Part shown: piece after piece, positions 9,901 to 16,294 of the stretch
Layout: each line of letters opens with the position of its first letter
How positions within the stretch are numbered: the stretch's first letter is position 1
Assembly: GCA_900542565.1 (NCBI GenBank)
Contig: UQOC01000001.1
Coordinates: forward strand, 48,966-112,965
Source of the DNA: an uncultured Eubacteriales bacterium
GTDB taxonomy: Bacteria; Bacillota; Clostridia; Peptostreptococcales; Anaerovoracaceae
Length of the DNA: 64,000 nucleotides
Reading direction: 5' to 3'
Notes under the pieces: model-generated
Databases searched by the model: none
What the model saw: only the letters and a program-made list of their open reading frames with translations
Told to the model about the DNA's origin: nothing
Position numbers and translations under genes: made by a program

Positions 9901-11088
9901 GTTAGTATAATTGATAATAAATATCGCACAGTCTTTTGGGCTGATTCGTTTTCGTCAGGACAATTAAAGAATATGACCGGGTCATATAAGATGCCAAACG
10001 GATATTCTATAGATAGATTTAATTATAATGCAATTAGGACTATGGAACAGGCAGCAAAAAAAGAAAATAACTATAAAATCAGCGTGATTATTCCGACATA
10101 CAATAATGGAGATTATTTATATGGGAAAGCATTTGCAAGTTTAAAAAGATGCGGGTTATTTAATGAATTAGAAATAATTATTATTGACGATGGATCAACA
10201 GACGGATATACGCCAAATTTAATAAAATACTTATCATCAAAATATGCTAACATTAAATATTTCTTCTTCAATGATGGAGGTAGCGGCTCCGCCTCACGGC
10301 CTAGAAATAAGGGAGTAGAAGTTGCAACATGTAATTTAATAACATTTATTGATCCTGACAATGAGGTTAAAAGTAATGCTTATAAAAAAATGTATGATGT
10401 TATGATGAAAAATGATAAGTTAGACTTTGTATGCGGAAATATGACGATAGTTGATACAAATGAACAAAACTGGAACTATTATTCATATTTAGCGAATAAT
10501 AAAAGAGATTATTGCAGAATAGTAGAAAAAAATAAATTCGCCATTTTAAATGGTGACAAAGACATTTTAATTGATTCTAATTTCATGGGCATACAAATGC
10601 AGGCTGCAATGGTAAAAAAATCTTTTCTTGTTGCAAATAACTTAAAGCAGGTTGAGCGAGCAGCTGGAGAAGATACTTTATTTGGATGGCAATGGGTTTT
10701 AAATGCAAAGTATTTTGGGATATTGAATGAATCAATGAGTATTTACTATGCTGGCCGCAGCGATTCTGTCGTTAATTCAGTAAATGAAAAATTCTTCAAA
10801 AGATATTTAGCCATAGAAGAGCCGAGAAAAGAATTGTTACAAGAAAATAATCTGATAGATACATATATGAAAAATCGGTTTTCAAGCTATTTCCTCAATT
10901 GGGATTTGAAACATTTGTCTTTAGTATGTAATGAAGATTTAATTTCCGCAGCTCAAGATGTTGAGAAAATGTTTGATATATATAGTTCGTATTATTTAAA
11001 CGATAATGAAGTGATTAATAAGTTTATTACTTTGTGTAAAGAGAAAAAATATGATGATGCAGTTGAGTTCATTAGAAGAGAAATATAA
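7000..11088 (+). CDS. Hydrolase-like module / coiled coil / double glycosyltransferase fusion
   Basis: A 1362-residue protein with three visible parts. Residues about 1-320 are an alpha/beta-hydrolase-like module with the nucleophile elbow GSSKGG (near residue 108) followed by a small beta-rich region; similar modules occur in capsule proteins such as XcbB, a weak recollection I cannot test. Residues about 327-483 are a Lys/Glu-rich coiled coil. From about 540 to the end it is homologous to the gene at 1897: a CgeB-like domain (FELQANGNLLISNY near 788) and a GT2 domain (VIIPTYNNGDYLYG near 1027, IDPDNE near 1117). Base composition is strikingly low in G+C (9 of 60 in 7021-7080), so it was probably acquired. 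Role inferred: a glycan-building enzyme that also cleaves or transfers an acyl group. Confidence 0.75.
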   Translation: MALGTEKIFYYKNEEIKYIYKKATFSQSDKLVIVFSAFSTNGAPPQYSYLRTLEGIDINQLFILDGGKRGTYYLGNAPDFDYEKGTIKLIENILTENQIEESNVMCIGSSKGGWAALYFGIKFNVQKIVVGEPQIYIGKYLVGTDVLDEICNNETSIYFDYVDNMLLNLIKDTNTLPEIIIHAGKKGDHYKYHILPIMKYLKGQVKLDLENYAEHNELIKFFPKLLLNEIFMFDERAKNSLNIQDITIEYKDDAFICQVTGNMIQSSAWYVYYNNELRDRYSYSSGTLFNYHTNELGLYRFRCFAQDDQNNKISKGTSTYIINNNEENAFNELILNKSEEILSLRDENKSLINQLDALQEISDIEKKKINELYSENKKMMELLKNIEREIEKLKADEIKLKNEYEGHDKKNGMLIFEAKENNILLMEKTKIIPELKNENFMLKEQNKNKKRELDRITKEMVIFNQQAYQYKMEYDRLINSKSIKFILSLKKIFGHPYEKKYINDNTLNLMNNEQKTFYQYDKKLLNEKYLNDIECLIDEIPQSNGCRYYKKFNVTIGIICDQFLLDSYEGSADFVYITPDNWENIIPDCKLLFVVSTWHGVHNEWQGLTNKESAKSKLLMNIIDYANSINKTTIFYSKDDPDAFDEFIHFAKKCKYIFTDEEGTIGRYKEVCENNNVFSLPFCINPLHNNPIGSGSKQTGVIFSGSWMERFPERCADQMEIFDGVINSGKKLIIVDRNYSLNNPRYVFPEKYHKYVVPNIEHNVLQKVHKLYDWSININSTKNSMTGFASRAFELQANGNLLISNYSVGMFNMLPYIFIPFSQEEVELLLKSFSPEEIAERKAFGVRFCLKDATCYDRMAYILSSIGMNSELIQRSVCVVTDKITDKIKKMFEIQTYKEKNIIEISEYNDNIHEEYDIISFFDENMQYDMFYLEDMINGFKFTNCDYITKDAYYMEDNYIKGKENSFVSIIDNKYRTVFWADSFSSGQLKNMTGSYKMPNGYSIDRFNYNAIRTMEQAAKKENNYKISVIIPTYNNGDYLYGKAFASLKRCGLFNELEIIIIDDGSTDGYTPNLIKYLSSKYANIKYFFFNDGGSGSASRPRNKGVEVATCNLITFIDPDNEVKSNAYKKMYDVMMKNDKLDFVCGNMTIVDTNEQNWNYYSYLANNKRDYCRIVEKNKFAILNGDKDILIDSNFMGIQMQAAMVKKSFLVANNLKQVERAAGEDTLFGWQWVLNAKYFGILNESMSIYYAGRSDSVVNSVNEKFFKRYLAIEEPRKELLQENNLIDTYMKNRFSSYFLNWDLKHLSLVCNEDLISAAQDVEKMFDIYSSYYLNDNEVINKFITLCKEKKYDDAVEFIRREI

Positions 11089-11103
11089 TATGAGGTGGTA
11101 AGT

Positions 11104-12084
11104 ATGTTGCTATATAGTGAAAATCAATTTAGAAGCAAGGGGGAGACAATAAAATATCTATTGAGAGAATCTAACAATAAAAAACTTATTGTGATATTTT
11201 CAGGGTTTGATACGCCGCCTAAATACCGATATACTCTTACACTAAGGGGCTTCGATATAAACCAGTTATTTATATTAGATGACTTTAAAAATAGAGGAGG
11301 GTATTATATAGGACAAGCCCCTAAATTTAATTTTGAATCAGCCACTATTGAATTAATAGAAAAGATTATCAAAGAAAAAAATATTAAAAGATCTGATGTG
11401 ATATGTGCGGGGAGTAGTAAAGGCGGATGGGCTGCATTGTATTACGCGATAAAATATAACTTTGGATATTCTATTATTGGCGCTCCTCAAATAAAAATAA
11501 TGACATATTTAAATTTTGTTAATTACACAGATGTAATAGAGAACATGACAGGGGGAGATAAACAATATGTTTCAACAGTGGAAAATCATTTGTTGGATAT
11601 AATTGAAGATAGTAAAAATCTCCCGGAAATTTTTCTGCAGATAGGCGTGGGAGATGATCATCATTATTATAAACATATTTTACCGTTTATTGATGTAATA
11701 AGGAAAAAAGAATATTATAAAAATTTGAATTTAAAAATCGAGAACTATGGGTCCCACAACGATGTTGCAGTTTATTTCCCTCGTTATTTATGCGAAAAAA
11801 TTATTTATATATTTCCGAGTTTAAAACAATCATTATTTTTTAAAAAAATTCAAATAAATCAAAACGCAAATATGTTTTGCATTTCAGCTGATGCAAACTG
11901 TGCAGAAAAATATGCTTTTTATGTTTTTTGCGATGGTAAACTTGTTCATACAGTAGGATATAATAACAGCAATTCACTTCAATATACAGCTAAAACACCT
12001 GGTATGTATAAGTTTGCTTGTTTTGCTATTGACAATAAGGGAAATAAAATAAGCAATTATGGGAAAAATTACGAGGTTCATTGA
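11104..12084 (+). CDS. Stand-alone hydrolase-like module, paralogue of the N-terminus of the preceding protein
   Basis: A 326-residue protein. I start it at ATG 11104 because GAGGTGG at 11092-11098 lies five bases upstream; the earlier GTG at 11095 is inside that ribosome site. The sequence parallels residues 1-320 of the preceding fusion from end to end: GFDINQLFILDD, the nucleophile elbow AGSSKGGWAALYY (Ser in GSSKG, near residue 105), HHYYKHILPF, NYGSHNDV, and a C-terminal beta-rich segment ending in a FACFAIDNKGNKIS-like strand. No signal peptide or membrane segment is evident, so it is probably cytosolic. The HND and HH motifs could supply the catalytic His. A thioesterase, acyltransferase or acyl-sugar hydrolase role would fit the carrier-protein genes that follow; this is inference. 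Confidence 0.7.
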   Translation: MLLYSENQFRSKGETIKYLLRESNNKKLIVIFSGFDTPPKYRYTLTLRGFDINQLFILDDFKNRGGYYIGQAPKFNFESATIELIEKIIKEKNIKRSDVICAGSSKGGWAALYYAIKYNFGYSIIGAPQIKIMTYLNFVNYTDVIENMTGGDKQYVSTVENHLLDIIEDSKNLPEIFLQIGVGDDHHYYKHILPFIDVIRKKEYYKNLNLKIENYGSHNDVAVYFPRYLCEKIIYIFPSLKQSLFFKKIQINQNANMFCISADANCAEKYAFYVFCDGKLVHTVGYNNSNSLQYTAKTPGMYKFACFAIDNKGNKISNYGKNYEVH

Positions 12085-12111
12085 TGCAAATGCAAATATA
12101 AGGAGTATCTG

Positions 12112-13620
12112 ATGAGAATAAAAAATGTAACAGAATTTTTAGAAGAGAGAGCAGCTGAGTTTCCAAATAAAACTGCCATTATCGATGCAAATGGACACCT
12201 TTCATTTAATGAATTTAGGCAATACTCAAGAAAAATAGCAACAGAAGTTATTAAAAATGATATTTTCAGAAGTCCTGTTGTAATTTTCTTGGAAAAAAGT
12301 AAAGAAAGTATTGTTGCTTTTCTTGGTGTTGCGTATAGTGGCAATTTTTATGTGCCTATCGATGTAGAAATGCCAATTAATAGGATAAATCTTATTTTAA
12401 ATAAGCTTAAGCCCAAAATGGTGATTACGAGCAGGAAATATTATGAATTATTTTCAAAGACTAATTATGGCGAAGGATATATTTTTATTGATGATTTGAA
12501 CTCTTTTGGCATTGATGATGACTTGTTAAAATCTACTATGAAAAAGATGATAGATACAGATTTGTTGTATGTTTTATTTACATCTGGGTCAACAGGAGAG
12601 CCTAAGGGTGTATGTATCAATCATCGTTCGGTTATCGATTTTACAGAATGGGTGGGCGATACATTTGAGTTATCAGATAAAGATGTAATCGGAAACCAGG
12701 CACCCTTCTATTTTGATAATTCCATTTTAGATATTTATGGGATGATACGAAATGGTGCGACGCTTGATATCATACCACCTGAGCTATTTTCTTTCCCGAT
12801 GCTTTTACTTAATCATCTAAATGAAAGGCGGATTACTTTTATATTCTGGGTACCATCAGCTTTAAAGTTAGTAGTAAATCTCAGGGCTCTTAAAGAAGTT
12901 AAATTGGAGACCGTACAAAAAATTCTCTTTGCAGGAGAAGTAATGCCAAACAAACACTTAAATATATGGAGACAATATCATCCAAATGCGCTTTATGCGA
13001 ACTTGTATGGTCCAACGGAGATAACTGATGTATGCGCATATTATATCGTTGATAGAGACTTTGACGATGCGGAACCGCTACCAATTGGTCGTCCGTGTGA
13101 TAATACGGACATAATTGTATTAAACGAACATAATCAATTGGTGGGATGTAATGAGATAGGAGAACTTTGCGTAAGGGGATCTTCTTTATCTCCTGGATAT
13201 TATAACAATCCTGAAAAAACAAAGCTCTCATTTGTGCAAAACCCGCTTAATAACTTATATCCTGAGATGATTTACCGAACAGGAGATTTAGTTAAATATA
13301 ATGAAAGAGGGGAAATTATATATATCTCTCGGAAAGATTATCAGATTAAGCACAAAGGTTACCGGATAGAACTTGGTGAAATTGAGAACGCAGCGAATTC
13401 ACTTGAATATATGCCATTATGTTGCTGCTTATATGATGAGAAAAGAAGCAAGATCATTCTCATTATTGAAAATAATATTGAGAGAGAAACGCTACTAAAA
13501 GATTTATCTCGGCTGATTCCTGAATATATGTTTCCAGAACGAATTATAAAAGTAGAAAAAATACCATTAAATTCTAATGGCAAAATTGATAGAAACAAAT
13601 TAAAAAATGATTTTTTATAA
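12112..13620 (+). CDS. Amino-acid-type adenylation enzyme (DltA/NRPS A-domain family)
   Basis: A 502-residue free-standing adenylating enzyme that would activate a carboxylic acid with ATP and load it on a carrier protein. Core motifs are in order: LFTSGSTGEPKG (A3), PFYFDNSILDIYG (A4, with the Asp that in NRPS and DltA enzymes contacts the substrate amino group), LYGPTEITD (A5), YRTGDL (A7), KIKGYR-like KHKGYRIELGEIE (A8) and NSNGKIDRNKL (A10). The A4 Asp argues for an alpha-amino acid rather than a fatty acid. A separate carrier-protein gene begins 16 bases after the stop, as in dltA-dltC, but dltB and dltD are absent, so this is not the D-alanylation operon. ATG 12112 has AAGGAG 7 bases upstream. 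Confidence 0.83.
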   Translation: MRIKNVTEFLEERAAEFPNKTAIIDANGHLSFNEFRQYSRKIATEVIKNDIFRSPVVIFLEKSKESIVAFLGVAYSGNFYVPIDVEMPINRINLILNKLKPKMVITSRKYYELFSKTNYGEGYIFIDDLNSFGIDDDLLKSTMKKMIDTDLLYVLFTSGSTGEPKGVCINHRSVIDFTEWVGDTFELSDKDVIGNQAPFYFDNSILDIYGMIRNGATLDIIPPELFSFPMLLLNHLNERRITFIFWVPSALKLVVNLRALKEVKLETVQKILFAGEVMPNKHLNIWRQYHPNALYANLYGPTEITDVCAYYIVDRDFDDAEPLPIGRPCDNTDIIVLNEHNQLVGCNEIGELCVRGSSLSPGYYNNPEKTKLSFVQNPLNNLYPEMIYRTGDLVKYNERGEIIYISRKDYQIKHKGYRIELGEIENAANSLEYMPLCCCLYDEKRSKIILIIENNIERETLLKDLSRLIPEYMFPERIIKVEKIPLNSNGKIDRNKLKNDFL

Positions 13621-13636
13621 TACGAGGAGAGTAGAA

Positions 13637-13882
13637 ATGAGAGAAAAAATTATCAACATACTGTTAGAAATAAATCCTGATATTGAGTTAAATGAAAATA
13701 TTAACTGGGTTAAAAGCGGATCAATTGATTCTTTTGACATAAGCAATATTGTGATATCTCTTGAAGAGGAATTTAATATTGAAATTAGCGCAAGTGAAAT
13801 AATTCCCGATAATTTTGCTAATGTTGATTGCTTGCTAAAAATGGTAGAACGAACAATAAATAAAGGTGGAAAAAATGAGTGA
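13637..13882 (+). CDS. Acyl/peptidyl carrier protein
   Basis: An 81-residue carrier protein. I start it at ATG 13637, where ACGAGGAGA sits just upstream; longer in-frame extensions have no ribosome site and would overlap the adenylation gene. The phosphopantetheine attachment serine is in GSIDSFDISN (near residue 29-33), then a second helix ISLEEEFNIEIS, the standard fold and length of ACP/DltC/PCP proteins. It would hold the acid activated by the preceding enzyme as a thioester. Its stop overlaps the next start by eight bases, tying it to the AAC(3)-like transferase, the probable consumer of the thioester. Confidence 0.85.
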   Translation: MREKIINILLEINPDIELNENINWVKSGSIDSFDISNIVISLEEEFNIEISASEIIPDNFANVDCLLKMVERTINKGGKNE

Positions 13883-14666
13883 ATACAATAACGAAGTAAA
13901 TAATATAAGTACATATGTATCAGGGATAGAAAAGAATGATATTATTTACATTATTTCAGATATCAGCAAGTTGCTTATTTACTGCCGAAAAAATCATATT
14001 TCATTTAATCCTACAGAATTTATAAATTCTATTTTGGAAAAGATTGGTCCAAGTGGAACTGTTTTATTCCCGACATTTAATTGGAACTTCCGGGATGGAT
14101 ATAAATATGATTATACAAAATCTTTGTCAAGCATGGGTGGATTGACTCGATATGCTCAAAGGCGCAATGATTTTGTGAGGACACTACATCCAATACATTC
14201 TTTTGCTGTATGTGGAAAGTATCAAAAGTATTTAACAAATATTGATCCAAAGAATTCATTTGGCGATGGAACAATTTTTGACTTTATGTATAGGCAAAAA
14301 GCCAAAGCCATTGCATTTGGCTTAAATTGCATGGAAGGAATGACTTTTATACATCATGTTGAAAAAATGGTAGGGGTTCCTTTCAGAAAAGATAAGGAAT
14401 ATTCCGGAGTATATGTAGACAAACACGGGGAAGAACTTCATAAAACATATAGCATGTATGCCATTGATAATGATAATTTTGATGTTAAAAAAATAAACAG
14501 ATTCAGAAAATTTGGAAAGATCGCAGAAAAGGAAGGCGTCGCAGTGACAAAAGAAACAATCGCTGGGCCATGTTCTTTGATTGACTTAGCACAGTTGTAT
14601 GACCTCATAGAAAGCGAAATAAAAGATAATAATATGAGGAATCTTTATGTTTACAGGAAAAGATAA
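13875..14666 (+). CDS. AAC(3)-family N-acyltransferase
   Basis: A 263-residue member of the aminoglycoside 3-N-acetyltransferase fold (Antibiotic_NAT). I start it at ATG 13875 because AAAGGTGG lies just upstream of it; GTG 13866 would fall inside that site. Family features seen are GPSGTVLFPTFNW, SSMGGLTRYAQRR, RTLHPIHSFAVCG, NSFGDGTIFDFM and GLNCMEGMTFIHHVEKM with the conserved His and Glu. In polysaccharide loci such enzymes acylate amino sugars, not antibiotics. Here it lies directly after a carrier protein (eight-base overlap), so the acyl donor is probably aminoacyl- or acyl-S-carrier. Resistance activity is not implied by the context. Confidence 0.8.
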   Translation: MSEYNNEVNNISTYVSGIEKNDIIYIISDISKLLIYCRKNHISFNPTEFINSILEKIGPSGTVLFPTFNWNFRDGYKYDYTKSLSSMGGLTRYAQRRNDFVRTLHPIHSFAVCGKYQKYLTNIDPKNSFGDGTIFDFMYRQKAKAIAFGLNCMEGMTFIHHVEKMVGVPFRKDKEYSGVYVDKHGEELHKTYSMYAIDNDNFDVKKINRFRKFGKIAEKEGVAVTKETIAGPCSLIDLAQLYDLIESEIKDNNMRNLYVYRKR

Positions 14667-15472
14667 TGAACAAATTAGAATATATTAATAACAAAGATGA
14701 ATTTGAGCAGATATTATCTTTGACACGAAAAAGAAGCTCAATGACCAATATATCTCCAACACTAAAGCAGTATTACCAACTTATTAAACAGCAAAAATTG
14801 TTTTATTTCAGGCAGAATTTGTCCGTTATGTTTTTTGAAAAAAATGATGAATGTTATAAATGTACATTCGTTCTAAATGGTGACGAAATATACATTCCCA
14901 CTTTGGATAAACCTGTGATTTCATCTGTTATTACAAGAAAAACATCAAACAATGATAAAATTATCAACATAATGAAAGCAATAGGGTTTCAGGAATATAT
15001 GAAACACGAAAAGTGGAAAGTTACAAATGATAAAATCAAGCATCAATCATCTAATGATAATATTCAGTGTGAATTCGCAAAAGAAGTTCTGGTAAAAGAT
15101 ATATATCATGCGCTACAGATCACTTTTGATACATATACTGAACCAATTCCTTCACAACAAGAGCTTTATGAACTTATAAGCAAAAACCAAATTATTACAG
15201 CCATGTCGGATTTGGGGGTCTTAATGGGAACGCTTGTTTTTTCTGTTAAAGACGGCATAAGCAATCTGGAACATATAGTTACATTAGAAGGGTATCGAAA
15301 TAGAGGGATAGCAAAAACTATGTGCAACTTATGGCTTAATTCTTTGTCGAATGATTGCAACCTATTTACTCTTTGGGTCAGAGAAAACAATATTTCTGCA
15401 AAAAAGCTATATGAGTCATTTGGTTTTGTTGATGACGGCCGAATAAGTATAGAATTATTGCTAAAAAAATAA
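14666..15472 (+). CDS. GNAT-family N-acetyltransferase
   Basis: A 268-residue cytosolic protein. The C-terminal half is a GNAT fold: HIVTLEGYRNRGIAKTMC carries the acetyl-CoA-binding R-x-x-G-I/A motif and WVRENNISAKKLYESFGF the closing strand-helix. The N-terminal 130 residues show only distant similarity to that fold and may be a degenerate second GNAT domain. It starts one base inside the previous stop, so it belongs to the carrier-protein cassette. It could acetylate the attached amino acid or the sugar amine; nothing in the sequence decides this. The gene is A+T-rich, like the genes before it. Confidence 0.8.
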   Translation: MNKLEYINNKDEFEQILSLTRKRSSMTNISPTLKQYYQLIKQQKLFYFRQNLSVMFFEKNDECYKCTFVLNGDEIYIPTLDKPVISSVITRKTSNNDKIINIMKAIGFQEYMKHEKWKVTNDKIKHQSSNDNIQCEFAKEVLVKDIYHALQITFDTYTEPIPSQQELYELISKNQIITAMSDLGVLMGTLVFSVKDGISNLEHIVTLEGYRNRGIAKTMCNLWLNSLSNDCNLFTLWVRENNISAKKLYESFGFVDDGRISIELLLKK

Positions 15473-15492
15473 AAAAATGAGAAAAAACAACA

Positions 15493-16275
15493 ATGAACAA
15501 ACTATTGAACAAGCTCAATATAGCACGAGCAGCACTCAGCAACGATAATATAGTCTGCATTACTTCCGATCTTGACTGGGCATCTGAGTATGCAGCAAGA
15601 AAGACTTTTGAATATTTCGATGAAAATAAAGTAAAGGTGACAGCCTTTGTTACAAACCCTAACAAGGCTGTAGAAGAATATGCCAAAACAGGTAAGATCA
15701 GACTTGGCATACACCCGAACTTTATGCCTGACAGCAGCCAGGGCGCTAATTATGATGAGGTAATTGATTATTGCCTTAAACTTGTTCCGGGAGCCGACTG
15801 CTTCAGAGCGCACAGGTATTACGATGTCAACGATACTATGGACAAGCTCACAAAGCGTGGGATAAAATATGAGTCCAATGTATGCACTTTAATGGATATC
15901 GTGCCACCGTTCTTGCATAGATCAAAGACGATCAGCTTTCCTATTTTCTGGGAGGACGGTGCCTTTCTGTACTATTCAGACAGCTTTGATTTTGAATTGA
16001 TGAAAAAGCAGCTTTTATCTCCCGGACTAAAAGTGATTAACATTCATCCTATGCATTTAATGCTGAATACGCCATATTTCTCATATACAAGGGAAATAAA
16101 AGACAGACTTTTAAGGGAAGAATGGAACAACCTGAATGAGGAAAGTATAGAGAAGTTGGCGTATTCCGGAGAAGGGATAAAGAACTATATAGATAAAATA
16201 ATGCTGACGATACAAAAGAATAACATTAAATCGGCTTTCTTAGAAGACATCTACCAATGGATAATGTCCCTATGA
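15493..16275 (+). CDS. WbmS-like polysaccharide deacetylase-family protein
   Basis: A 260-residue protein of the CE4-like NodB fold, related to WbmS-type enzymes of O-antigen loci. Visible features are ITSDLDWASEY (the SDLDW acidic motif near residue 22), LGIHPNF, FRAHRYYD, and NIHPMHLM near the end, supplying the Asp and His residues expected at a metal site. It would remove an N-acetyl group from a sugar, and a free amine so produced could be the acceptor for the AAC(3)-like enzyme (inference). Base composition is intermediate (26 of 60 G+C in 15661-15720), so it lies at or past the right edge of the A+T-rich block. No strong ribosome site precedes ATG 15493. Confidence 0.75.
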   Translation: MNKLLNKLNIARAALSNDNIVCITSDLDWASEYAARKTFEYFDENKVKVTAFVTNPNKAVEEYAKTGKIRLGIHPNFMPDSSQGANYDEVIDYCLKLVPGADCFRAHRYYDVNDTMDKLTKRGIKYESNVCTLMDIVPPFLHRSKTISFPIFWEDGAFLYYSDSFDFELMKKQLLSPGLKVINIHPMHLMLNTPYFSYTREIKDRLLREEWNNLNEESIEKLAYSGEGIKNYIDKIMLTIQKNNIKSAFLEDIYQWIMSL

Positions 16276-16294
16276 CTTTTACGGAGGCAAATCA

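Noticed and set aside
11095-11103. GTG start at 11095 for the stand-alone hydrolase gene
   Set aside because: It lies inside the GAGGTGG ribosome site that serves ATG 11104.
12112-13882. Teichoic-acid D-alanylation operon (dltABCD)
   Set aside because: Adenylation and carrier genes are present, but no DltB (MBOAT) or DltD lies in the locus.
13875-14666. Antibiotic-resistance gene call for the AAC(3)-fold enzyme
   Set aside because: Fold alone is not evidence; its coupling to a carrier protein and a glycan locus points to glycan acylation.
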